This document shows positions 53,607 to 62,288 of a stretch of DNA of 64,000 bases, piece after piece. The notes below the pieces were generated by a model. That model saw only the letters and a list, made by a program, of their open reading frames with translations. It was not told where the DNA came from and did not search any database. Numbering within the stretch: position 1 is the first letter of the stretch; every line of letters begins with the position of its first letter. Source of the stretch: Pirellulales bacterium (GTDB taxonomy: Bacteria > Planctomycetota > Planctomycetia > Pirellulales > JACPPG01); the NCBI GenBank assembly GCA_035546535.1, contig DASZWQ010000033.1, forward strand, positions 1 to 64,000, read 5' to 3'. The position numbers were made by a program, and so were the translations under genes.

Positions 53607-54108
53607 GAATTCGCAGGCCGCGAAAGCGTTCATGCCTCCCTCTGGCGGCGTAATCTGCGCAAACTTTTCCGCCCCTGGCGCGGTCAGAGCGCATTTCAAG
53701 TTTGGGCCGCGCGCACGGAACATTTTCTGCTTCTTACCCATCTGTTAGCCCGCTGTGAGCATTTCGCGATTGCAGCGAATATTCGTGGGCGAGCGCTTGG
53801 AGCGGTTGTAGCGGACCTGCCGATAGTGCCGGTAGGAGAGTTCAAAGTCTGGCCGAAACCCGCCGGCCATTGCCCGCAAGCGCAGGACGCAAAAGGGCGT
53901 CTCGCGCGAGCAAACCTTTCGACCCACTCGGCAATGGTTCGCGCCCTGTACCGCGCCAGGACATGGCTCGTCACGCGTAGGGACCATCACGCCGGCCCGG
54001 GCCCGGCGCGTGCGTGCCAACGGTTGCGAGTTGATACCCGCCGCTGCGCGCTCAACGACAGCGCAGCGAGATTACAACATGGTGAGGGCGAAAGGCCCCG
54101 AAGGCGTT
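53607..54108. other. Intergenic region, nothing identified
   Basis: About 500 bases before the barrel gene. Several short frames on both strands have no supporting features. It must hold the barrel promoter, but no good box is seen. Confidence 0.4.
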
Positions 54109-55875
54109 ATGCAGATATTTGCGCGAGTTATTTTGCTCGGGGCATGTCTCGCGACCACACCGGCGGTCGCGCAGCCATACGGCAGCACGATCGGCAGCGA
54201 GCGGATCGTTCCGTCCATGTCCGATCAACGACAATCATCTTCGGTTGCTCCTGGCGTAGCGCCAATGAGCGCTGGAAGCTTCGCGGCGCAACCACCCGCC
54301 GCCAGTCCAGTCGCGCCGACGATGGCGCCGAACACAGTGCCCGCTATGGGGCCACCGCCGGCAATGGGTTATTCACAGCAACCGGCGCTTGCGCCTGCTG
54401 CGACGGCTCTGCAACCGATTGTGCAGCCACAAGGGGATGCTCGCATCGCCGCGCCAGCTCCCGCTGTGGGATTGTTCCCCGTAGCGCCGCCTCCGCTGGG
54501 CAACGTGACGGCCGTGCCCTTCGCTGGCGCGCCGAGCGCACCGATTGCCAATCCCAACATTCAGCTCATGGCGCAACAATCCCTTGGCGGGCAGCAGCCC
54601 AGCGTGGTGTATGTGCCTGAACGAGCCGCCGCCTCGGCCGGTGCTCCGTCGGCAACTCCAACTCCGCCAGCGCCTCCGGCGCCGCCTGCGGGGCCTCCGC
54701 AAGCGGCTCCTACCGAGCCTCCTGCCGAAGCGCAGGCGATGGCCGACGCGGCTAGCACGGGGGCCACGACCGCGCCCTCGATCGATGTGCAACGTTTCGA
54801 TAAATGGATCGGCTCGAACTATTACTCTGGCGGTTGGACCGGTGGCGGCTGCCAGTACTGTCCCTGTTACGTCCGCGGTGAGTACCTGGCCTGGTGGTTC
54901 ACCGGCGACCATTTGCCGCCTTTGGTCACGACCAGCCCCGTCGGCACGCCCGCAAACGAAGCGGGCGTATTAGGCCAGCCCGGCACGAGCGTGATTTTTG
55001 GTGATCAACCAACGAATGGCGGCGTGAAGATGGGCGCCCGAATCACGCTGGGCGCCTGGATTGCGCCCTCGGCGCGCTTCGAGCTCGAGTGGTTCGGACT
55101 CGGTGGCAACAACACCTCGTTCAGTGCCAATACGGACAGTACGCCCATCATCGCGACGCCGCATTTTGATCTCTCGAACGGCACCCAAACGGCCTACCTG
55201 CTCGGCTATCCGGGCGTGGCGTCCGCGTCGATCACGGCGCAGGAAACGAGTTTCTTCAATGGTGCCGGGGCCCACCTGATGCGCGACAGCTTCAGCAATC
55301 GCACCGAAGGGGGCGGCCTGTTTCGCTTCGGCGGACTCGTCGGCTTTCGCTACCTGGGGCTATACGAAAAGCTGACGATGAACAGCTTCACGGACCTTAC
55401 GGGCGGCGCCACCACCGCCGACGCGTTTCGCACGACGAATAGCTTTTATGGCGGCAACTTCGGCCTGTACGCCTGGAACCAACGTGGCCGCTGGAACTGG
55501 GAAACGATCGGCCGGCTGGGGCTGGGCACGACGTCGGAGCACGCCACGATCTCGGGCTCGTCGTCGGGACTGTCACAGGCGGGCGGAGCAGGCTTGTTCG
55601 CCGTCCCGTCGAACATCGGGAGCTACGTTCACGACGTTTTCGCGGTGGTGCCGCAACTCGAGTTGAAGCTCGCTTACTCGATCACGCCGCGCTGGACCGC
55701 GCGGGTGGGCTATGATCTCTTGTTTTGGAACCGTGTGGCCCGCCCCGGCGAGCAAATCAATCCCGCATTCAACCCCGTCCAATTGTCCGGCGTGGCCGTG
55801 CCGTCGACGTTTCGCTTTCAAGAGAGCGGCTTATTGATTCAGGGCGTCAGCTGCGGAGTGGAGCTGCGTTACTAA
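54109..55875 (+). CDS. BBP7-family outer-membrane beta-barrel protein
   Basis: A 588-residue exported protein. The signal is MQIFARVILLGACLATTPAVA. A long Pro/Ala/Gln-rich disordered part follows (residues about 25-235). From about 253 the barrel begins with CPCYVRGEYLAWWFTGDHLP, then PPLVTTSP, the planctomycete BBP7 pattern (WW, then LPPLVTT). The strands alternate to the end, with GNFGLYAWNQRGRWNWE and a final SGVAVPSTFRFQESGLLIQ, and a C-terminal Tyr (VELRY) as in barrels inserted by BamA. I take ATG 54109 with GAAGG before it; 54079 is another possibility. Confidence 0.9.
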   Translation: MQIFARVILLGACLATTPAVAQPYGSTIGSERIVPSMSDQRQSSSVAPGVAPMSAGSFAAQPPAASPVAPTMAPNTVPAMGPPPAMGYSQQPALAPAATALQPIVQPQGDARIAAPAPAVGLFPVAPPPLGNVTAVPFAGAPSAPIANPNIQLMAQQSLGGQQPSVVYVPERAAASAGAPSATPTPPAPPAPPAGPPQAAPTEPPAEAQAMADAASTGATTAPSIDVQRFDKWIGSNYYSGGWTGGGCQYCPCYVRGEYLAWWFTGDHLPPLVTTSPVGTPANEAGVLGQPGTSVIFGDQPTNGGVKMGARITLGAWIAPSARFELEWFGLGGNNTSFSANTDSTPIIATPHFDLSNGTQTAYLLGYPGVASASITAQETSFFNGAGAHLMRDSFSNRTEGGGLFRFGGLVGFRYLGLYEKLTMNSFTDLTGGATTADAFRTTNSFYGGNFGLYAWNQRGRWNWETIGRLGLGTTSEHATISGSSSGLSQAGGAGLFAVPSNIGSYVHDVFAVVPQLELKLAYSITPRWTARVGYDLLFWNRVARPGEQINPAFNPVQLSGVAVPSTFRFQESGLLIQGVSCGVELRY

Positions 55876-55912
55876 GCCCTGCAGAGACCGACCGACTTCG
55901 ACGGGGTGGGCG

Positions 55913-56746
55913 CTAATTCGTCCCTTGCGATTTGCCCAGCTGCGTCAGATGGTCGACTAGCACCTGGTCGGGATGCGGCATCGAACGCGCCACGACGGTC
56001 GACAGCGGCTCAGGCGGTCCATCGCGGCGGATGGTACGCAAGAAATCTTGCACCAGCTCGCGGCGCTGAGGGATCGTTTCCAGGAGCATGTGCATCCACG
56101 CCCAGCACTCGGCGTAATCGGCCTGCTTCATGTCCGAGGCGCTCGTGATTTGTTCGAGCCTCGTCAGGTTGGGACGCCAGCCGTCACGAGTCATGAGTGT
56201 GTTGAGCAGCGTCACATGCGGCCGGTTCAAGCCCGCGTCGCCGCGCGGCGTTTCGAAGTATTCGGCCAATCCCTCATCGAGCCATAACGGCAGCGAGGGG
56301 AACGACGCGTGCAGGTAGCCATGCGTAACTTCGTGACGCAGATCCTCGGCCACACGATCGCCACGGTGGGCGTACACGGCCAGTGAGTTTTCCTGCTGCA
56401 CGAAGAAGGCGCGACGATCCGGGAATTCGGGGTAATGTTTCGCCAGGAACGCCTTGAAACGCTTCTCATTCTCGAACAGGTATACGTGGATGGGTTCTTT
56501 GGAAAGTTGCAGGGCCAATGTGGCGGACAGCGCCTCACGCAGGGCGCGCAGCTCATCGAACAAGCGATCCTGCTTGGCGAGGCGCGAATCGCTGTGAATC
56601 ACTAGCTGATCGAGCACCACCGCATGGCGCACCGGGAGCGCCGCGGAACGCTCGATGACGCTCGCGCAACCCGCGGCTATCGCAGCCAGAAGAGCTCCCG
56701 ACACGAAACCGCGTCGAGAGATCGTGACCCCTGAAGGATGAACCAC
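55913..56746 (-). CDS. Exported HExxH protein with Tat-like lipoprotein signal (DUF1570-like)
   Basis: A 277-residue protein with the signal SRRGFVSGALLAAIAAGC, a twin-arginine pair plus a lipobox, so it may be exported folded. The motif HEVTH lies at residues 138-142 (LRHEVTHGYLHASFP) followed by PLWLDEGLAEYFE, the DUF1570/peptidase MA arrangement. Related in style to the 46768 protein. GTG start at 56746 with AAAGG upstream. It faces the barrel gene end to end. Probably a zinc peptidase. Confidence 0.85.
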   Translation of the reverse strand: MVHPSGVTISRRGFVSGALLAAIAAGCASVIERSAALPVRHAVVLDQLVIHSDSRLAKQDRLFDELRALREALSATLALQLSKEPIHVYLFENEKRFKAFLAKHYPEFPDRRAFFVQQENSLAVYAHRGDRVAEDLRHEVTHGYLHASFPSLPLWLDEGLAEYFETPRGDAGLNRPHVTLLNTLMTRDGWRPNLTRLEQITSASDMKQADYAECWAWMHMLLETIPQRRELVQDFLRTIRRDGPPEPLSTVVARSMPHPDQVLVDHLTQLGKSQGTN

Positions 56747-56932
56747 TGTTCGCCTTTACTGGTTCCCAAACGCCCACTACCGGGCGGGCGGAATGTTACC
56801 AAGTCGGCGAAATTGGCAGAAGGCCAAGCCGGGTTCGTGCTAGCAGTGCCACGTTCATGCCTGCAAGTGGCTCCTGGGGCCGGCGCTTCGCAATGCGCGA
56901 ACCTTGGTTCGCTAGCGATGCCGACATCGGTC

Positions 56933-57412
56933 TCAAATCCAGCGCCGCACGCGCGCCTGGTAGGCGCGGTACTCCTCGCCAAACGTCTCGCCCAGCATCG
57001 CTTCCTCGACGGGAATAACATTCACGGCGATCACGGCGACAAAGACGGGCACCAACAGCCAGGGAGTGAGCACGCCAAGCATGAGGGCCACGCCTGCCAG
57101 CAGCACCGTCATGGCTACGTAGATCGGATTGCGGGTCCAATGGTAGGGGCCAGCGGTCAAAAGGTGACTTGACGTGTGACCCGGTCGGATGGCTGTCTTG
57201 TGCCGGGCAAAGAGCCGGGCGGCGACCGCCCCCAGCCCGATCCCTCCCAACAGAGGTACCAGGCCGAGCCAATTCCAGGGCGCAGGAATGATGGTCGGCC
57301 CCGGCACCAGCCAGGCCAGCACGATCATGCCCGCCACGGCGGCTAACAGATACACTGGTGGCACGACGCGGACCCGTGGACTCGATTTTTCGGCTGCAGC
57401 TTGCTGAGCCAT
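56933..57412 (-). CDS. Isoprenylcysteine methyltransferase-like (ICMT/PEMT fold) membrane protein
   Basis: A 159-residue protein with three to four helices (PVYLLAAVAGMIVLAWLVPG, LGLVPLLGGIGLGAVAARLF, PIYVAMTVLLAGVALMLGV, LLVPVFVAVIAVNV). The motif LLTAGPYHWTRNPIYVAM followed by EEAMLGETFGEEYRAYQARV is that of small methyltransferases of the ICMT/PEMT fold, with the S-adenosylmethionine-binding RNPIY and EE residues. Its methyl acceptor is not known. Start at ATG 57412; the frame is open to 57526. Confidence 0.88.
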   Translation of the reverse strand: MAQQAAAEKSSPRVRVVPPVYLLAAVAGMIVLAWLVPGPTIIPAPWNWLGLVPLLGGIGLGAVAARLFARHKTAIRPGHTSSHLLTAGPYHWTRNPIYVAMTVLLAGVALMLGVLTPWLLVPVFVAVIAVNVIPVEEAMLGETFGEEYRAYQARVRRWI

Positions 57413-57480
57413 GTTGCTCCTCGACTTTTTTGATTCACCAGTATTCCTGGGCTGCACTTTTAAATGGGGTCGAGCTTTGC

Positions 57481-58233
57481 CTAGCGGAATCCGCCCGAGA
57501 TGTAGAACGATTCGCCGGTGACCCATTCCGAGTCGCTCGAGGCGAGAAACACCGCGGCCGGAGCGATATCCTTGGGCTGGCCGATGCGCCCCAGTGGTGT
57601 GTGCGCTTCGACCTGCGTGCGGAATTCACTCTCGTCAATGCCGGCCGCGCGAAAGCCTTCGGTTTCTACCATGCCAGGATTGATCGAATTGACGCGAATC
57701 TTCTTGGGTCCCAGCTCTTGGGCCAATGATCGCGTAATGGCATTCACCGCCGCTTTCGTCGCGCTGTACACCGAGCCGCCCGGCACGGGAGAAGCAGCCA
57801 CGACCGAGCTGATGTTGATGATCGAACCGCCCGCCGCATCGAACTGCTTCACGGCCGCCTGCGTTGCCAGTAGCAGCCCGAGCACGTTCAGGTCGAATTG
57901 CTTGTGATAATGCTCGGCGGTGATATTTTCCAACGGGGCAAATTCGTAGATGCCGGCGTTGTTGACCAAGATATCCAGGCGGCCGAATTCCTTCTTTGCC
58001 GTGGCCATCAGCTTCTCGATATCGGCGGCCTTTGACATGTCGGCCTGCACGGCGAGGGCTTTGCCGCCGGCCTTCTGAATCGTGGCCACGACCCGATCGG
58101 CTCCCTCTTTGCTCTTGGCATAGTTAACGACGACCGCGGCACCGGCGGCGCCCAACTCGGCGGCGATTTCGGCGCCGATGCCCTTCGATGCGCCGGTAAC
58201 GACGGCGACTTTGCCGGCAAGTTTTCCAGCCAT
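57481..58233 (-). CDS. SDR-family oxidoreductase (3-oxoacyl-reductase type)
   Basis: A 250-residue short-chain dehydrogenase. The cofactor motif TGASKGIG lies at about residues 13-20, NNAGIYE and the catalytic Ser (INISSVVAAS) and YSATK follow, with GPKKIRVNSINPGMVETEG and the SDSEWVTGESFYISGGFR end typical of the FabG-like branch. Strong AGGAGA eight bases before ATG 58233. Specific substrate unknown. It lies between the methyltransferase-like gene and ispG with 68 and 241 bases of spacing, so probably separate. Confidence 0.92.
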   Translation of the reverse strand: MAGKLAGKVAVVTGASKGIGAEIAAELGAAGAAVVVNYAKSKEGADRVVATIQKAGGKALAVQADMSKAADIEKLMATAKKEFGRLDILVNNAGIYEFAPLENITAEHYHKQFDLNVLGLLLATQAAVKQFDAAGGSIINISSVVAASPVPGGSVYSATKAAVNAITRSLAQELGPKKIRVNSINPGMVETEGFRAAGIDESEFRTQVEAHTPLGRIGQPKDIAPAAVFLASSDSEWVTGESFYISGGFR

Positions 58234-58474
58234 TGCGAGTTCTCCTGTGCTATGTGTGACCGCGCTGATTGCAGGAGAATCGTAGGCGACGCGACAAGTC
58301 CTGGGAACGTACCGCCGTGGATGCCTATCCCTCACAAGTGCGGAACCAGCGATGAAGACGCTCGCAACCGCGGGGAAGGGAGGCCGGCGCGCAGCAATTG
58401 CTTGACGTCTGGGCCGGACCTGACGAACAGGACAGCGCAGCGAGACGCCGCCCACCGCGCGTCAGACGAGAAGC

Positions 58475-59626
58475 TCAGGTGGCGCCTGCACCCGTCCGCT
58501 CGGCAATCAGCGCATCGAGCTCTTGCTTCAAGCGGGGCAAGATGGCGTCGTAGGGAAACGCGCCGAGCTCGGCCGGGCCACGCTTGAGGTTCACGAAGTT
58601 CGGCCCGCACCACAAGCCCAAGTCGGCATCGTCCGTTTCACCGGGGCCGTTCACGCGGCAGCCCATCACGGCGATCGTGATGGCGTGCTGGCGCGCGTAT
58701 TCGGTCATCTGCTTGACATCCTGGGCCAGCTCGATGAACGCCTCGTTTTCGACGCGCGAGCAGCTAGGGCAACTGATGATGTTGAGCGTGTTCAGGCCGA
58801 AATCGACGACGCTGCGTACCCTGCCCGCGGCGATGTCGGCCAGGATGGCGCGGCCCGCCGCGATCTCCTCGGGCTTGCGGTTGTTCGGCACCGTCAGCGA
58901 AACGCGAATGGTGTCGCCGATGCCGCGGCTGATCAACTGCTCGAAGGCGATGCGGGTCTTGATGATGCCGTCGGGCGGCATGCCCGCTTCGGTCACGCCG
59001 AGATGTAGCGGCACGTCGGGTCGGGCCTCGGCAAAACGGCGATTCACCTCGATGACCTTGGCGGGATCCGAATCCTTGAGCGACACGCAGTACCGCGTGA
59101 AGCCGAGCGAATCCAACAGCTCGCAATGGGCAAGCGCGCTGGCCAACATCGGCGAGATCGAATCGTCTTCGGCGAACTTGCCGGCCATGGCCGGATCGAC
59201 CGAGCCGCAATTCACACCGACGCGCATGGCGCAATCGTTTTCGCCGGCCACGTCGGCCAGGAAGCGCACCTTGTCCTGCCACGGCTTGCTGCGCTCATGA
59301 TGGTAGAGATGGCCCGGGTTGTAGCGCACTTTGTCGACGTGCGGGGCGACTTCCGTGGCCAGGCGATAGTTTTCTTGCAGGTCGACGGACAGATTGGCAC
59401 GCGTCTGCTGGCGAATCTCGGCCAGGGCCGCCGCGTCTTTGCCGTTGTCGACCGCGATCCGCACCACGTCGGCACCGGCGTCGACCAAGGCATTCACCTG
59501 ACCGACCGTGGCCGCGATGTCCTGCGTATGCGTGGCTGTCATGCTTTGCACGGCCACCGGATTCTCGCCGCCGATCGTACACGAACCAATGCGGACCGCC
59601 CGAGTGGGGTTTCGCTTGACTTCCAC
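58475..59626 (-). CDS. ispG: 4-hydroxy-3-methylbut-2-enyl-diphosphate synthase
   Basis: A 383-residue enzyme of the methylerythritol phosphate isoprenoid pathway, reducing methylerythritol cyclodiphosphate with a [4Fe-4S] cluster. The N-terminal barrel motifs are present ([40 protein letters not shown]). The cluster ligands are in [12 protein letters not shown] and [16 protein letters not shown], three cysteines plus Glu. It is the short bacterial form. The GTG start has GGAG upstream. Standalone gene. Shows the organism uses the non-mevalonate route. Confidence 0.95.
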   Translation of the reverse strand: MEVKRNPTRAVRIGSCTIGGENPVAVQSMTATHTQDIAATVGQVNALVDAGADVVRIAVDNGKDAAALAEIRQQTRANLSVDLQENYRLATEVAPHVDKVRYNPGHLYHHERSKPWQDKVRFLADVAGENDCAMRVGVNCGSVDPAMAGKFAEDDSISPMLASALAHCELLDSLGFTRYCVSLKDSDPAKVIEVNRRFAEARPDVPLHLGVTEAGMPPDGIIKTRIAFEQLISRGIGDTIRVSLTVPNNRKPEEIAAGRAILADIAAGRVRSVVDFGLNTLNIISCPSCSRVENEAFIELAQDVKQMTEYARQHAITIAVMGCRVNGPGETDDADLGLWCGPNFVNLKRGPAELGAFPYDAILPRLKQELDALIAERTGAGAT

Positions 59627-59689
59627 GGAATTCGACTCCGATTTTCCTGCGGCACTACGATATCTCGTAACCGCAAACGAGGGCGGGCC

Positions 59690-60685
59690 TTAATTGGCAG
59701 ATTTTTCCGGTGCGAGCAACGCAGCCATTTCCGGCTGATCCATATTCTCGGGCGTGGCAATGAACTCGCCGGTGGAAACGCGCTTTTCGACCGATTTGCC
59801 ACGCACGTGCTCGACCAAGGTTTTGACGCCCAGGTATCCCATCTTGATCGGATCCTGCAAGACGATGCCCGACACGGTCCCTTCGCGCATGGCCTGGATC
59901 AGCCGGGCGTTGGGGTCGAAGGCAATGAACTTCACCTTGCCGGCCAACTCGGCATGTCCCTGCAGGGCGCCGAGCATGCCGGTGCTGTTCGGTTCGCAAA
60001 CGGTGAAGATGCCGTCGACCTGGTCGCCGTATTTCAGCAGCATTTGCTGGCTGACCGAAAGAGAGTCTTCGAACGACGTACCGCTGAACTGATCGCTGGA
60101 GAGAATCTCGACATTGGGAAACGGCTTGAGCCCTTTGAGAAATCCTTCTTCGCGCTGCTCGGTGCTTTCGCTGCCGGGGTTGTATCGCAGCAGGATGACC
60201 TTTGGATGGGGCCGGCCCTCGAGCATTTTGGCCATGGTCTGCGCCGCCAGCTCGCCGCAGCGGAAATTATCCGTCGCCACGTAACTGACGATGTCCGTTT
60301 CGTCGGCCAGGGCGCTATCGAAGATCACGGTGGGAATCCCCTCGGCTTTGGCGCTGCGCACGGCGGCCACCAGTGCTTGCGAATCCAAGGGCGCCAGGCA
60401 GATCCCGTCGACCCGACTGGTGACGAAATCCTGCACCAGCGAAATCTGCCCTTCGCGATCGCTTTCCTGCAAGGGCCCTTTCCAGATCACTTCGACGCCG
60501 CCCAATTCCTGCGCCGCTTTCTCGGCGCCGGCGTGCACCGATCGCCAGAACTCGTGCGTGGTCCCCTTGGGAATGACGGCAATGCGCAGCAGTCCCGTCC
60601 GGGGGCCGCTGCCGCCCGAGGGGGCTTCGGCACCGCAACCTGCGGCCAAGATAATGCACGCCAGAAGGGGGAACAGTTTCTTCAC
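59690..60685 (-). CDS. Sugar-type ABC transporter substrate-binding lipoprotein
   Basis: A 331-residue lipoprotein (signal MKKLFPLLACIILAAGC) of the RbsB/periplasmic-binding type 1 family. Recognisable segments: IAVIPKGTTHEFWRSVHAGA, VDGICLAPLDSQALV, GIPTVIFDSALADETDIVSY, VDGIFTVCEPNSTGMLGAL, VKFIAFDPNARLIQAM. The ATPase and permease of an importer are not in the window, so it is an orphan and could feed a transporter elsewhere or a sensor. GTG start with GGAGGAG seven bases before. 40 bases separate its start from the stop of the Arg/Asp-rich gene upstream on the same strand. Confidence 0.9.
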   Translation of the reverse strand: MKKLFPLLACIILAAGCGAEAPSGGSGPRTGLLRIAVIPKGTTHEFWRSVHAGAEKAAQELGGVEVIWKGPLQESDREGQISLVQDFVTSRVDGICLAPLDSQALVAAVRSAKAEGIPTVIFDSALADETDIVSYVATDNFRCGELAAQTMAKMLEGRPHPKVILLRYNPGSESTEQREEGFLKGLKPFPNVEILSSDQFSGTSFEDSLSVSQQMLLKYGDQVDGIFTVCEPNSTGMLGALQGHAELAGKVKFIAFDPNARLIQAMREGTVSGIVLQDPIKMGYLGVKTLVEHVRGKSVEKRVSTGEFIATPENMDQPEMAALLAPEKSAN

Positions 60686-60725
60686 CGCCGGTCTCCTCCG
60701 GATCGCGCCCGGGAGCTAGGGTCGC

Positions 60726-61967
60726 TCAACGATGATGTCCGCGCCCGCGACCGTGACCGCGCCGCCCGCGCGAGCCGGACGAGCCGCTGGGGTTTTTGGC
60801 GCGGGCTTCCATGTTCGTGGCCACGATCATGCCGATGGCCTCGTCCCAGGTGGGAATGCCGCGATGATGCGTCTTGAAATCCACGTCGTCATCGTCGTCG
60901 AGATCGGCGTGCTCGCCGTTGTTCACTCCGTGCAGAGAATCGCTGTCGTCGCGCAGAGAGATATCCAAATCGTCGCTGTCGTCGTCACGATCGTCTCTTT
61001 CCCGGTCAGCCCTCCCGCGATCATCGGCGGGCGACTCGGCGCGCGTGCGCTCGCCACGTGGGTGATCGGCACGCGAACGATTTGCGTCGCGCGAGTCGCC
61101 GTCACGGCGACCGCCGCGGCGGCGACGGCGACGGCGCGATCGGCCAGGACGCTCTTCGCCCGACTCACCCGCCGCAGGTGCAGGGGCACGATCTTCGATC
61201 GCTTCGCCCTCTTCTTCATCCCGCGGTTCGACCGTTTCGTCGACCGCGGCGGAATCGACGTCCCATATCTCTGGTTCGCGCGACGGCGACTGCGGGCGGT
61301 CGCCCCCGCGACCTCGGCCGCGGCGACGACGGCGGCGACGGCGACCTTTGCGTTCGCCTTCGTCCGCGGCTTCGCCAGCGCTCTCGGCCGGCTTGCCGCC
61401 CACGAAGAACTCGAGCGTCTCCTCGACCTCTTCAAAGACGAAGCTGCTCCGCACCTCTTCCACTTCGAAAGACGGCTCGGCGGGCGACGACTCACGAAGA
61501 GCCTGTGGCTCCGCGCGGCGGATCTCTTCGCGATGGGGCTCTTCGCGCCAGGCGGGCAGCGATTCCGCTCGACTCTCGTACGTCTCGCGCGGCCGCCGCT
61601 CTTCGCACCGCTGCTCCTGAGGGCGCTGCTCCTCGCGCCGCACTTCCTCACGACGCCGTTCTTCCCGTCGAGGGGCGTCGTCGGCATGACGCTCGCGCGG
61701 CGGGCGCTGCTCTTGGCGGGCAGGCTCCTCGCGCGGCTGACTGCGCTCACGCGGTGGAGTAGTGGCCGGGGCCGGCGTCACTCCCAAATCGGCTGCCAGA
61801 GCCGACCAATCCGAAGCCGGCGGCTCGCTCCGCGGCGCGTCGCGCACGCGACGTGGCGCCGGCGGGGGGACGTGGGCAACGGGCTTCGGCGGCGCAGGCG
61901 GAGGTGCCTCCGCGCCTAGCTCCTTTGCCAAATCGGACCAATGGTTGGATTCTGGTTGATCGGTCAT
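60726..61967 (-). CDS. Arginine/aspartate-rich disordered protein, unknown function
   Basis: A 413-residue protein, almost wholly low-complexity. It has two copies of a short N-terminal motif (HWSDLAKELG and DWSALAADLG, near residues 10 and 54), a Glu/Arg-rich middle, two basic runs (GRRRRRRRRGRGRG and RSRRRRRRRGGRR) and a Ser/Asp-rich stretch. One conserved-looking C-terminal block, FKTHHRGIPTWDEAIGMIVA then TNMEAR, ends in a Gly/Arg tail. Arg-rich disordered tails are common in RNA-binding proteins such as RNase E, so an RNA or ribosome role is a fair guess. The opposite strand also carries a long frame, caused by the skewed composition. Confidence 0.7.
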   Translation of the reverse strand: MTDQPESNHWSDLAKELGAEAPPPAPPKPVAHVPPPAPRRVRDAPRSEPPASDWSALAADLGVTPAPATTPPRERSQPREEPARQEQRPPRERHADDAPRREERRREEVRREEQRPQEQRCEERRPRETYESRAESLPAWREEPHREEIRRAEPQALRESSPAEPSFEVEEVRSSFVFEEVEETLEFFVGGKPAESAGEAADEGERKGRRRRRRRRGRGRGGDRPQSPSREPEIWDVDSAAVDETVEPRDEEEGEAIEDRAPAPAAGESGEERPGRSRRRRRRRGGRRDGDSRDANRSRADHPRGERTRAESPADDRGRADRERDDRDDDSDDLDISLRDDSDSLHGVNNGEHADLDDDDDVDFKTHHRGIPTWDEAIGMIVATNMEARAKNPSGSSGSRGRRGHGRGRGHHR

Positions 61968-62288
61968 GCCCGTCGTGCGTTCGTTGAATTTGGCGAAAAG
62001 AAAGGCGCGCCCGGGATGCCCCCCTCGAGCGCGGTAAACCGCCAGTATAGAGGCCTATCGCCGCGTTGTGAAGTAACGACGCCGCACCGAGTTAGGCCAC
62101 GTCGTGCACGGCTCGAAACAAGGATGCGCAAGTGGCCCGAAAATGACTGCTGACCTAGAATTACGGGGCGAGCAACTATGGGCGCACGAGCCGTCCTTTC
62201 CGAGCGCCTGATGTCTCCTGGTGGGTCCGGTCCGGACGCGCCGGGGCGGTCGCAGTGAGCGAAAACCTTTCTTTCGCGAGTGCGCGCG
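61968..62288. other. Divergent intergenic region, nothing identified
   Basis: About 320 bases between the Arg-rich gene and the arginine/ornithine genes, which diverge. Promoters expected; no repeat or small gene I would support. Confidence 0.4.

Noticed and set aside
59126-60877. A 583-codon open frame on the plus strand
   Set aside because: It lies opposite ispG and the binding-protein gene, both with clear family motifs. It has no domain, signal or ribosome-binding site and its composition fits a high-GC shadow frame.
60732-61919. A 395-codon plus-strand frame opposite the Arg-rich gene
   Set aside because: It is Ala/Arg/Thr-rich without a domain. The minus-strand frame has a motif repeat and a distinct C-terminal block, so I accept that one, although both are low-complexity.
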